Part shown: piece by piece, positions 51,639-59,573 of the stretch
Layout of the letters: the number at the start of each line of letters is the position of its first letter
Position numbering within the stretch: the stretch's first letter is position 1
From: an uncultured Clostridia bacterium
Lineage (GTDB): Bacteria > Bacillota > Clostridia > Oscillospirales > Ruminococcaceae
Direction: 5' to 3'
Length of the DNA stretch: 64,000 nt
NCBI GenBank assembly: GCA_945829235.1
Contig: CALZUA010000013.1
Coordinates: 23,646-87,645, forward strand
Program-made: the position numbers and the translations under genes
The notes under the pieces: model-generated
The model's database searches: none
The model's input: the letters and a program-made list of their open reading frames with translations, nothing else
Told to the model about the DNA's origin: nothing

Positions 51639-51866
51639 ATGAGCAGAAATCGCGCTTACACAAGGTATCAGAGAAGGTTTCATATCAGCAGGAAGAAACG
51701 CATTATCAAAGAGGTAGGCTGTTGGTTTACGAAGTTTAACGGTCAGTTGAGCAAGGGTAAAATTCATTGCTCGTGTTCACTTTGCAGATTGAAGTCAAGC
51801 GATGTGAAGAAAGCCGGAGACATTCGTCTTTCTGACGCAATGGATTTCTCAGAGAAAACAGTTTGA
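51639..51866 (+). CDS. small basic Cys-rich protein
   Basis: 75 residues; AAAGGA 7 nt before the ATG. SRNRAYTRYQRRFHISRKKR, then KIHCSCSLCRLKSSD: a C-x-C-x-x-C knuckle with the preceding His suggests one zinc site in a very basic protein. I recall similar short conserved proteins (HCSCPxC motif) in many Firmicutes, function unknown. Its promoter is divergent from the five-gene operon. Confidence 0.75.
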   Translation: MSRNRAYTRYQRRFHISRKKRIIKEVGCWFTKFNGQLSKGKIHCSCSLCRLKSSDVKKAGDIRLSDAMDFSEKTV

Positions 51867-52126
51867 CGCATTGCTTTTCCAATAGATTATAACTCAATAT
51901 CAACAATATTTTAACTTACAATCTCGTGATATATTGAGCTTGCTATATAGCCTAGAATGCTTTTGAAATCTGGGTAATAACATCGAATTTTTAACTGTTT
52001 TTCAAGCTCGTTCAAACCGCGCGCATAACTTCGCCAATTCCATTTTCTCAATACTCTTAATATAATCTCAAGACGCCGACTTTCGACGGTATTCTTTATA
52101 TTCTTGTATATTTCGACAATTTTTAT
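51867..52126 (-). repeat. sigma-like cassette remnant S5
   Basis: From about 52005 the minus strand keeps traces of RARFERA, IEKMELAKL and the junction (TTTTTATTTGATTAGCAATA at 52122). The rest (51867-52000) is AT-rich with nothing recognised. Confidence 0.6.
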
Positions 52127-52470
52127 TTGATTAGCAATAACACACCTACGGAAATAATTTTATTAGCAGGAAACAGAAGGAATAGCTTATTCGGATGCGC
52201 TTCTGTGAGGGTTGTCCGAGGAAAGAAGCCGGAGTATTCCCTGCTGTGCGCTGAAGCTGATGATAAGCTGTCCGATGGTCAGCAGCTAAGAGCTATGAGG
52301 CTCCGTGCCGGGCTTACTATCCGAGAGGCAGCGGAGATGGTTGAAATTAGCCGGCACACGCTAATGAATTATGAGTGTGGTAGGAGTAAAGTCAAAGCAC
52401 CAACCAAAAAGAAACTTGTGCGCCTATACCAAAGTTTGATTGATAGACAAAGATGCTTATCTGACCTTTT
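52118..52470 (+). repeat. HTH cassette repeat H4
   Basis: Follows directly on S5 without a gap: ATTAGCAATAACACACCTAC, GGAAATAATTTTATTAGCAGG and on to TTTGATTGATAGACAAAG. This is the only place where sigma-like and HTH cassettes are still contiguous with their coding parts. Confidence 0.85.
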
Positions 52471-52522
52471 CTTTCAAATACATTTTACCGATTTTCAGCC
52501 CAGGAATAAAATTTACCCGTGA
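52205..52522 (+). CDS. XRE-like HTH protein of the H repeat (copy 4)
   Basis: 105 residues from GTG 52205. VRVVRGKKPEYSLLCAEADD, QQLRAMRLRAGLTIREAAEM, VEISRHTLMNYECGRSKVKA, KKLVRLYQSLIDRQR. The normal stop is lost, adding a tail CLSDLFFQIHFTDFQPRNK. Frame open upstream to 52127 (NNTPTEIILLAGN). Confidence 0.62.
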   Translation: MRVVRGKKPEYSLLCAEADDKLSDGQQLRAMRLRAGLTIREAAEMVEISRHTLMNYECGRSKVKAPTKKKLVRLYQSLIDRQRCLSDLFFQIHFTDFQPRNKIYP

Positions 52523-52921
52523 GAGTCAGTACAAAATCCAAAATAAACAAACCATTAACGCCTAACAAGAAGGCTTTCACTATTTTACCTCTCCGATAGT
52601 CACGCTTGTCATCTGTTTCATTCACACTCGTTCTTCGGCTTCAATCAATAAGGCTATACTCAATAGCCATATTGTTATACCCAGCTTCACAATAAAGCAT
52701 TAAGTCAGAGGTTAAACCCCTGAAACCCCGTGCGCTTACTCACACGGTCAGCGCCTTAAACTACGAAACTCCAAAGTGGATTTGCACAGCGTCGGGAAGA
52801 TAAAATCTTCCGCACCTCTTTTTTAAGTGGTAACACAGAAAAGGTAAAATTCCTTGATGTTAAAATTTACCACAGCAGAGCAGGAAGATAAAGCTCCCGA
52901 CGCTGTAAATTTATCTTCTCT
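52523..52921. other. gene-free stretch ending in a large inverted repeat
   Basis: 52523-52780: no gene or structure recognised. 52786-52811 ACAGCGTCGGGA with AGATAAAATCTTCC pairs with 52883-52906 (GGAAGATAAAGCTCCCGAC then GCTGT); inside, GGTAAAATT (52843) pairs with AAATTTACC (52863-52871). Confidence 0.6.
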
Positions 52922-53065
52922 AACGCCGAGGTTGTCCACGATGACATTGAGCGTACATTCCCAAAAGTCAAGCACATAATGGTTCACGTTAATCCTGCGG
53001 ATACAGACAACGAGAGCCGCATTGAACAAAATATCAATCAGCAAAACCGAAGAATCTATCAGTGA
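52922..53065 (+). pseudogene. cation diffusion facilitator, C-terminal fragment
   Basis: Frame NAEVVHDDIERTFPKVKHIM, VHVNPADTDNESRIEQNINQ, ending at TGA 53063-53065. The HDDIERTFPxVKHxxVHVxP pattern is the cytoplasmic ZT_dimer end of CDF (Zn/Mn) transporters. The upstream side joins the large inverted repeat instead of membrane helices. Confidence 0.72.
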
Positions 53066-53083
53066 AAATTGCGAATACGAAAA

Positions 53084-53116
53084 ACGGCCAAAGAATGAAT
53101 CATCTTCTTTGGTCGT
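53084..53116 (+). terminator. terminator after the CDF fragment
   Basis: ACGGCCAAAGAA pairs with TTCTTTGGTCGT (G-T allowed) followed by CTGTTATTA. Confidence 0.65.
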
Positions 53117-53176
53117 CTGTTATTATGGGAGACTCTAAAAACCGATTTGAAAAGTGAAAATGGGTATAGTGCGCTG

Positions 53177-53367
53177 GTGAATGCCTTTGTTACGCGGCAT
53201 CCGTGCCGCGTTTTGGGCATTCACTTTGCGACATCGTGTCACCGAATGCTAGGAAAACCGACGAAGTAAGGCTTGATGCCTTACGAGGAGGTCAACACGA
53301 TGTTGCAGAGCGAAATATCAAAGTGACGGCACGGACGCCGTCACCGCTAAATTTCGCTCGGTGACAG
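53177..53367. repeat. three nested inverted repeats in tandem
   Basis: SL1: GTGAATGCC/GGCATTCAC outer (53177-53185, 53216-53224), CGCGGCA/TGCCGCG inner. SL2: ACATCGTGT/ACACGATGT outer (53231-53239, 53295-53303), GTAAGGC/GCCTTAC inner. SL3: GAGCGAAAT/ATTTCGCTC outer (53308-53316, 53351-53359), TGACGGC/GCCGTCA inner. Also GTCACCG (53238) with CGGTGAC (53359). No coding frame of note. Confidence 0.8.
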
Positions 53368-53417
53368 ACGCAGGCAGTGTGCTATACACATTTTAACTCA
53401 AACAAGGTTTTTAGAGG

Positions 53418-53455
53418 TGACCTTATGATTATCTGCTTGACTTATGGGGATTTGC
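53418..53455 (-). repeat. intergenic boundary repeat (copy d)
   Basis: Minus strand CAAATCCCCATAAGTCAAGC then AGATAATCA, just after the remnant sigma stop. Same core as copies a-c. Confidence 0.5.
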
Positions 53456-53465
53456 TGTTGATTAT

Positions 53466-53545
53466 TCAGACTGTTTCAAACCTTTCCCAAAGTTTCTCCA
53501 ATGCCCTTTTCTCAAACCGCGAAATGTAAGAGCGTGAAACACTTC
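53466..53545 (-). pseudogene. sigma-like cassette remnant S6
   Basis: Minus frame VSRSYISRFEKRALEKLWER, FETV, stop: the last 25 residues of the sigma-like protein only. Confidence 0.75.
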
Positions 53546-53667
53546 GTATGACATTGCGTTTTGCTTCACAATAATAACCCAATCTCCCGGTTCGTTCCTC
53601 CCTGCTATTCGAATTGTATCTCCAACCACGTTGAAAAAAGGGTGTACATTTCTGCACACCCGAATTT

Positions 53668-56600
53668 TTATTCAATTCCGAGGAATTTTTCGAGGATAAT
53701 CAGCGCGTCCTTCGGGTTTATGAAGCCATCTTTGTTCACATCGGAAACAAGCGGATTTGCGCCCTTTTCAATATCAAGGAAGTTCTTGAGAACCGCAAGA
53801 GAGTCTTTGGGATTGATAATTCCGTCGTTGTCCATATCGCCGGGACGGTCGCTGAATTCGCAGAGCATTGCGACATAATCGCCCTTTTCGGTGACGTTGG
53901 TCAGGATAACCTTGCCGTCCTCGCCGAGCTTTGCACAAGTTACGAATACCAGCTTGCCGTCAACAGACTTGTAGAGGTTCGCAAACTTGCCTTTGTGTTC
54001 TTTCTTAAATGCGATTTCAAGACTTGTGGGAATGCCCGTATTGTTAATCTTGAACTGCGTTCCCTCAGTACCGCGCAGAGTATCGGATTTTGTGCTTGTT
54101 GTCTTTATGAGTGTAAGGTCAGCCGCCGCGGGAGCTGTTATATCCGCACCTTCAACTGTCCAAGAGAAAGCGCTGTTGATAACGAGCTTAACATTGCTGC
54201 CCGTATTTGCAATGGACTTGATTACATCAACGGGAACCGTGGTATTGCCGTTAAGCTCGATTGTTGCCTCGGAGTCGCTTGTAAGTTTTCCAAGGTCTGC
54301 CGCAACATCGCTCCAGCTCTTTGAAGAACCGCCGATTACGGGGTTTGTGCTTGTCGGGGTTGTCGGGTTGGTCGGGTTGGTCGGGTTGGTCGGGTCAACC
54401 GTTACCTTTTCAAACTCAACCTCAAATGTGTCCTCAAACTTATCGTATTTAACAGTAACGGTCGCTTTGCCCGCCTTGCTATTATCGTAAGTGAGCATAT
54501 CTTCCGTGAGCGAGATTTCCTCAGTTTTGCTGCCCTCATATATAAGTGTGACCTTGCCGCCTGTTACGTCAATGCTTTCGCCGACTTTGTACTTTGTTTT
54601 TGTGGGAGCGGTTACTACTTTTATTCCCGTAAGTCCCGCCTTTGCGGGCTTGGGTGTTGCGTACACAACGTCAGAAGCAGTGTATTCGCTCAATACGCCG
54701 TTCTTGTACGCTCTGACCAACAGACCGTAAGTCTTTCCGTTCACGCAGTTATTCAGCGTGTATGTTGTCTTTGTCAGTACGGATGATACTGTAGTAAGCG
54801 CGCCGTTTTCGTACAGATACAATCCGTACTTTTCTGCGCCTGCTACCGCGTCCCATGTGATCGTGATCTTGCTGTCGCCTGCGGTCGCCTTTACGTTCTG
54901 CGGCTTGGTGTTCTTCTGAACAAGATCAATGGTAAAGCTGGTGTCTTCTTTCTGAGCGCGGATAACCTCGCTCACTGCCCTCTGCTTGCCCTCACCTGTG
55001 TCCTCGAGTTCTGCCTCAATGCTGATGAAAACCCTGGCGATGGTAGTGTCTGCGAATTCGGAAACATCGATATCGTCGATAAGCTGTGTGAGGGACGTGC
55101 CGAGGTCAGCGTAATCGCCTCCCCGCCATGTGTTACCGTCTGCGAACTCAATGACAAACTTGTATACGAATGCGTCCTTATCTGCGCCAATGGTGTCGCT
55201 GAAGTACGGTACGGTAACATTCAGGCTTCTGATAGTATCCGTGATATCCTCGAACTTGGTAGTGCCGTAGGTTATTCCGGGGATCGTCAGTGTTGATGTA
55301 CAACCGGAAGCGGTTACGCCGTCCAGCCAGGAATCTGTCCATACGCCCATATTGACAGAAGTATCGGTGACCTCTGTCTTAACGTCCTCACGGGTATCCT
55401 CTTTTAAGTTCAGTGTAAGGGTATCGCCGGGGGTCATGTTCCTGATATCCTCGCACAGTGCAAAACTCTTTTTTTTAACATCGTCCCAGCCAAGCGCAGA
55501 CTGCACCTTTATGATGATGGCGGTTATAACATAATCATCATAAGTACCGGAGGATATCTTTGTACCTTTGTAGTCAAAATTATCGACATATACGGAACCG
55601 CTTTCTGTCAGCCTGAACGAATCATTGCCGAAGCGAATGTTATCCTCGCCATTATTTGCCTCCATATCGATGGAGTATATGAAGTTGTCCTTGCCTGCAT
55701 TCAGCGAATCGCTCACATAAGTGTTAGCGGTGGTGTTAAACCTCTTGAGAACGCTGCGCAGAGCACCAATGGTGGTGTTGCCGTAGGTTTTGCCGACGGG
55801 ATCGGGCACAATGTAATCTGCATATGCATAGCTGCCGATAAGCCAATCTTGTCCCTCTTTTGCGGTGAGCACCATTGAGTACTTGTCAATCGCAGGAAGA
55901 GGCAATGTGATGCGTGTGTCCTCAACGATCTCAAGCTGGATAGGCGTATTCGGTTTAGCTAATCTGATCTTATCGCTTACAGCCTGATTTTTTGAAATTT
56001 CGTCGTTCCAGAACAGCTTTGCACTGATCTCGATTTTTATTTCGTAGACAACGAAAGAGTCCAGCTCGTTGGTACAAAGATCGTCGATGTATGTAGTGCC
56101 GGGGCTTGTAAGATCAAAACTATCCTCGATGGACATAGTAGAGACCACAACTCCGTTCCCGCATACAATCGCAACGTTGTATGCGAAAGCGTCTGCGCCT
56201 GCGTCCAGAGAGTCGCCGTAATAGGGGATCGCACTCGTACTGATGTACTTGACATTCTCACGGAGTTCGCTAACGGTGGTTTCGCCGTAGGTGATGGCGT
56301 AATCGCCGCTGATATTCTTCGCAGGAATAGAGACTGAACCGTAGCAGTTGCCGCCATCCATCCTGTCGCTTGCGTCATAAGTGTTCACAGTGACATTCTC
56401 GCTGAGAGGAGCGAGAGAGAGAGCTTTACGATCGTCCTCAGTAAGATTGCTTACCGTCACGGCGAATATCGCAGCCACGGGAAGCTGGCTCTGAACCTTG
56501 AATACGGGGTTGTTCTCCAACTGTTCCGCGGTGAGAGTCATTTCAAAAACCGTATTGTTGGAGTCATAGGTGCAGCGGGGCATTGTAGCTTTGTCCCAGT

Positions 56601-56922
56601 TGTTGTTGATGACAACGCCGAACGCCGTCTCCGGAGCTTTTCCGTCATCGCCCACGATTTCTGTTGCATCGGTCTCGCAGGTGATCGTGACGGTGGTGAA
56701 TTGGTTCATTATGCCGAACGATCTCAGATCCACGTCAAAAGAATCCCAGCCATTAACGTACAGACTGTCGATCACGGTCTGTGCCGCGCCGTCTGCCAGC
56801 AGCATCGGGAGATCCCAGGTGCTGTCATCTGCCGCGAACGCTGTGGGAGAAACTGCAGCGAACGATGAAGAAATCGCTAAAATTCCTGCCAGAACGTCGG
56901 ACAAAACTTTTTTGAATTTCAT
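53668..56922 (-). CDS. secreted multidomain protein with fibronectin-like domain and type I dockerin
   Basis: 1084 residues from ATG 56922 (GGAGGTG upstream). Signal peptide to about residue 32 (PTAFA-ADD). Four related N-terminal modules of about 150 residues (about 40-680), each with a GTTIGALRS/YGETTVSELR-like strand and a DDLCTNELDSFVVYEIKIEI-like end. Then a fibronectin type III domain (KPQNVKATAGDSKITITWDA, about 710-790), a bacterial Ig-like domain (GIKVVTAPTKTKYKVGESID), a PTNPTNPTNPTTPT linker, a beta domain and a C-terminal dockerin with two calcium loops: GDMDNDGIINPKDSLAVLKN and SDVNKDGFINPKDALIILEK. The dockerin would plug it into a cohesin scaffold outside the cell. No catalytic domain recognised. 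Confidence 0.88.
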   Translation of the reverse strand: MKFKKVLSDVLAGILAISSSFAAVSPTAFAADDSTWDLPMLLADGAAQTVIDSLYVNGWDSFDVDLRSFGIMNQFTTVTITCETDATEIVGDDGKAPETAFGVVINNNWDKATMPRCTYDSNNTVFEMTLTAEQLENNPVFKVQSQLPVAAIFAVTVSNLTEDDRKALSLAPLSENVTVNTYDASDRMDGGNCYGSVSIPAKNISGDYAITYGETTVSELRENVKYISTSAIPYYGDSLDAGADAFAYNVAIVCGNGVVVSTMSIEDSFDLTSPGTTYIDDLCTNELDSFVVYEIKIEISAKLFWNDEISKNQAVSDKIRLAKPNTPIQLEIVEDTRITLPLPAIDKYSMVLTAKEGQDWLIGSYAYADYIVPDPVGKTYGNTTIGALRSVLKRFNTTANTYVSDSLNAGKDNFIYSIDMEANNGEDNIRFGNDSFRLTESGSVYVDNFDYKGTKISSGTYDDYVITAIIIKVQSALGWDDVKKKSFALCEDIRNMTPGDTLTLNLKEDTREDVKTEVTDTSVNMGVWTDSWLDGVTASGCTSTLTIPGITYGTTKFEDITDTIRSLNVTVPYFSDTIGADKDAFVYKFVIEFADGNTWRGGDYADLGTSLTQLIDDIDVSEFADTTIARVFISIEAELEDTGEGKQRAVSEVIRAQKEDTSFTIDLVQKNTKPQNVKATAGDSKITITWDAVAGAEKYGLYLYENGALTTVSSVLTKTTYTLNNCVNGKTYGLLVRAYKNGVLSEYTASDVVYATPKPAKAGLTGIKVVTAPTKTKYKVGESIDVTGGKVTLIYEGSKTEEISLTEDMLTYDNSKAGKATVTVKYDKFEDTFEVEFEKVTVDPTNPTNPTNPTTPTSTNPVIGGSSKSWSDVAADLGKLTSDSEATIELNGNTTVPVDVIKSIANTGSNVKLVINSAFSWTVEGADITAPAAADLTLIKTTSTKSDTLRGTEGTQFKINNTGIPTSLEIAFKKEHKGKFANLYKSVDGKLVFVTCAKLGEDGKVILTNVTEKGDYVAMLCEFSDRPGDMDNDGIINPKDSLAVLKNFLDIEKGANPLVSDVNKDGFINPKDALIILEKFLGIE

Positions 56923-56965
56923 TAATACACCTCCATTTAATTGTGCATTTTTGCGTCTTACTTTT

Positions 56966-56994
56966 ATTATACCCACATTATTCCACTTTGTCAA
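56966..56994 (-). promoter_or_regulatory. promoter of the dockerin protein gene
   Basis: Minus strand -35 TTGACA (56989-56994), 17 nt, -10 TATAAT (56966-56971); perfect consensus. Confidence 0.85.
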
Positions 56995-57115
56995 GTAAAA
57001 ATGGTGTGCAAAACTGCATTTTTTCGTGTTTCCGGTTTGTGAAGCTTCACAATTTTTTCCTGGGCGTTTTGTGGATTATGACAATACATTTGATAAACAG
57101 ACAAATACCACTGTT

Positions 57116-57507
57116 TCAGCAGGTCTTTCCCTTTGATCTACCGTCAATGATGACTGGTCTGTAGCACTCTTTGAGCCTGTCGAATATTCTGCGCATTACC
57201 AGGGAGCAGTTGTAGTGTTTGAAGAAAGAATTGTGTATATAGTGTAGCTACCCGAACAACCCTTTACGCTCTCACGGAACTCCGTCATGTCCACCAAACG
57301 AAGATTGCAGTTGGGGAACAGCTCTCCCACACGAAGCAGATGTTCGCGGCTTTCGGGCGAAATGTCGCTGTGCAGTATCACAATGTCGTACAGGCGGCTT
57401 TTATCTGCATTGCACAACAGCGAATACAGGCACACCGCAAGCGGAGGCGCGTAATTCTCGTTGCAGGCGCAGCAGATATTCACACAAGCCGGTTTTATGC
57501 TTTGCAT
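57116..57507 (-). pseudogene. family 8 glycosyltransferase, internally deleted
   Basis: ATG 57507 with GGAGGG upstream. ACVNICCACNENYAPPLAVC, LYSLLCNADKSRLYDIVILH, SDISPESREHLLRVGELFPN is the N-terminal Rossmann part of LgtC-like (GT8) enzymes. After GCSGSY the frame breaks; in another frame HYNCSLVMRRIFDRLKECYR, PVIIDGRSKG, TGA 57116 looks like a C-terminal end. The middle with the DxD metal site is gone. Confidence 0.7.
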
Positions 57508-57662
57508 TAAATCCCTCCACAACAGGCAGATTTATTTTGGTTTTTAGGAATAACCTTACACCAAATTTTCCCTACACATATTATATATCATTTGTTTATA
57601 TTTGTCAATAGACTTGGAACCAATTGTGTGAAGCAAGCGTAAAGTGGAACGAAAAAACATCC

Positions 57663-57696
57663 GACTTGGAACGAACAGGTAGTTTCGTTCCAAGTC
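57663..57696. repeat. 13-bp perfect inverted repeat
   Basis: GACTTGGAACGAA (57663-57675) and its exact complement (57684-57696), 8 nt loop; CTTGGAAC also occurs alone at 57611. No T-run, so terminator function is unclear. 57508-57662 holds nothing else recognised. Confidence 0.65.
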
Positions 57697-57753
57697 CAAG
57701 AAGATTTTATTCCATTATTTTCCTCAAACACATAATAACCGACTTTTTCGCCG

Positions 57754-57930
57754 CATTTTTGAGAAAACCATCAACTGAATACCATTGTCCGATGACAAAG
57801 TACCGCTAAAATCTGTATAGCTGTCACAAACGCCCATTCCAAGTTCATTGAATATACTTTTAATCTCATCAAGCGCATACAATCTGATTGTGTTCCCCTC
57901 TGTCATTTCGGGCTTAAACAACGGGAGTTT
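57754..57930 (-). pseudogene. methyltransferase, C-terminal fragment
   Basis: Minus frame PLFKPEMTEGNTIRLYALDE, IKSIFNELGMGVCDSYTDFS, GTLSSDNGIQLMVFSK: about 85 percent the same by eye as the end of the methyltransferase at 45325. Its 5' side joins the repeated promoter/leader (TATAAT at 57973-57978, AACGATATATCGGAATTT), so promoter and gene end are fused by deletion. Confidence 0.82.
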
Positions 57931-58078
57931 TTTGTGAACGCGAACGATAAATTCCGATATATCGTTGAGATTATTATACCATACGATCGGAGGCGAGTTA
58001 ATAAAAATCAAAATATTACAGAGAAAAATTGAGCTGATTTAGATTTTCAGAGTAACATTATGTAAGTTTGTATCAGAG

Positions 58079-58203
58079 CTATGTTCACTTGGAGCGGCTT
58101 TTTACTGTTTCCGGCTGTTTTCTTTCATTTTTTGAGAAATATTTTGATTAAAAAACAAGGCTTGGAGAGTGTTTTTTCGTAAAGTGGAGAAATCGCGAAA
58201 AAT
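58079..58203 (+). repeat. 127-bp dispersed repeat (copy 2)
   Basis: TATGTTCACTTGGAGCGGC to GTGGAGAAATCGCGAAAAAT; partner of 15235-15361. Lies against the 3' end of the fic gene. Confidence 0.75.
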
Positions 58204-59094
58204 CTATTTTATCTCAAAATAGTCGAGCATTTCCCTGAACGCGTCCTGAGCAAGTTTACAGGTTTCGATAAGATAACCGTGCTGTTCGTTCCAACGTTTC
58301 AGACCGTTATAATACAGCAGCTTAATACTAGCGTCGATTATGAACGGCACAATCCCAAATCGCAGGCACTCCTTGAACATAATCAGACGACCAACGCGCC
58401 CGTTACCGTCTTGGAACGGGTGTATTTTTTCAAATCTCGCGTGAAATTCAACGATATCCTCCAGCGTTTTCGGCTCACCATTCTCATATTCCGAAATCAA
58501 TTTGCTCATTTCCGAGTGAACGTTTTTCGGCAAAACCGTTTCTTCACCGCCTACTTCGATTGGTTGTTTTTTATAATCACCGACGGAAAACCAACTCTTT
58601 CTGCTGTCCGAGGTGCTGCTTTTCAAAATCCCGTGAAGCTGCTTTATAAAAGCCTCCGAGAGCTTTTTGTTACAGCACGAAATAACCGCGTCGATACAGC
58701 GAAAATGGTTAGTTGTTTCAATAATATCGTCAACGTTTACGGTTTCATCTTTCAGCACGCCAATCGTGTTTGTTTCAAAAATATAGCGAGTCTGGTCAGC
58801 GGTAAGCCGGCTGCCCTCGATGTGATTTGAATTATAGGTCAGCTCGACCTGTATCTTGTGATAAATTCCGCCTTTTCTGCCGCTTTTCATCTCGTCTTCA
58901 AGTATTTCCGCAAGCGTAGTCGGGACGGTTTCGGCAGAATTTGCCCGAGCGGGTTTTTTCGCGTTTTCGGGAACATTCCACGTTTTTCCCGTGAGAAAAG
59001 CTCCTTCCACGCGACCTTGCGCGCAGTAATTGCGAACACTCCTCTCGGATAATCCCCACAATTTTGCCGCTTCTTTTACCGAAATGTATTTCAT
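58204..59094 (-). CDS. Fic family protein with N-terminal HTH and inhibitory motif
   Basis: 296 residues. N-terminal HTH_17-like domain (KYISVKEAAKLWGLSERSVR, GKTWNVPENAKKP), then a Fic domain: inhibitory helix SNHIEGS (about 89-95), and the active-site loop with His225, HPFQDGNGRVGR (225-236). Fic enzymes transfer AMP from ATP to target proteins; the built-in (S/T)xxxE(G/N) motif keeps class II members inactive until relieved. The HTH suggests it binds its own promoter, where an 11-bp dyad lies. Ends with TAG. Stand-alone, no antitoxin gene beside it. Confidence 0.88.
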   Translation of the reverse strand: MKYISVKEAAKLWGLSERSVRNYCAQGRVEGAFLTGKTWNVPENAKKPARANSAETVPTTLAEILEDEMKSGRKGGIYHKIQVELTYNSNHIEGSRLTADQTRYIFETNTIGVLKDETVNVDDIIETTNHFRCIDAVISCCNKKLSEAFIKQLHGILKSSTSDSRKSWFSVGDYKKQPIEVGGEETVLPKNVHSEMSKLISEYENGEPKTLEDIVEFHARFEKIHPFQDGNGRVGRLIMFKECLRFGIVPFIIDASIKLLYYNGLKRWNEQHGYLIETCKLAQDAFREMLDYFEIK

Positions 59095-59123
59095 TCTCTC
59101 ACCTCAATTATATTATATACCGT

Positions 59124-59177
59124 TATCGGCAAAAACACAAGAGGAAAATCATAGATTTTAATATAATTTTGCCGATA
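59124..59177 (-). promoter_or_regulatory. dyad upstream of fic
   Basis: TATCGGCAAAA (59124-59134) and its exact complement TTTTGCCGATA (59167-59177), 32 bp apart, beside TATAATATAATTGAGG on the minus strand. Candidate autoregulatory operator for the HTH of Fic. Confidence 0.65.
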
Positions 59178-59204
59178 GCACAAAACAAAGCGGTCATTTT
59201 TCAT

Positions 59205-59425
59205 GTGAATTATGCCGCATAAAGCAAAGCCGCCTTTATTTTTCAAAAGACGGCGTTTGTCACCTTTGCTTAAACCTCACACGAAGTTTTTCGAGTGCTC
59301 TCTTCTCAATACTCTGAATGTATATCTACAAGATGTCAACTTTCGACGGTATTCTTTATATTCTTGTATATTTCGACGAATTTTATTGGATTAGCTATAA
59401 CATCGCTGAGGAAACAATAAATTAT
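59205..59425 (-). repeat. sigma-like cassette remnant S7
   Basis: Minus strand: junction TGTTTCCTCAGCGATGTTAT (about 59397-59416), decayed coding part, then LRVRFKQ and the AAAGACGGC terminator half (59223-59252). Same order as S2-S4. Confidence 0.75.
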
Positions 59426-59524
59426 TGAATTTTTTTGCATATTTCGCACCATTTTTCAACACACCCTTGACCATTTCTTGAAAGTGGGTATAATATAAGA
59501 TAACACACGTTTCTGTACTGTTTT

Positions 59525-59573
59525 CTCCGTTCTGGAGATATTGCCCAAACTCACCAATATCTCCAGAACGGAG
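59525..59573 (-). terminator. 19-bp perfect hairpin overlapping the end of the 59551 gene
   Basis: CTCCGTTCTGGAGATATTG (59525-59543) and its exact complement (59555-59573), 11-nt loop holding the stop codon; AAAACAG follows on the minus strand. The last five codons (FWRYW) are part of the stem. Confidence 0.75.
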
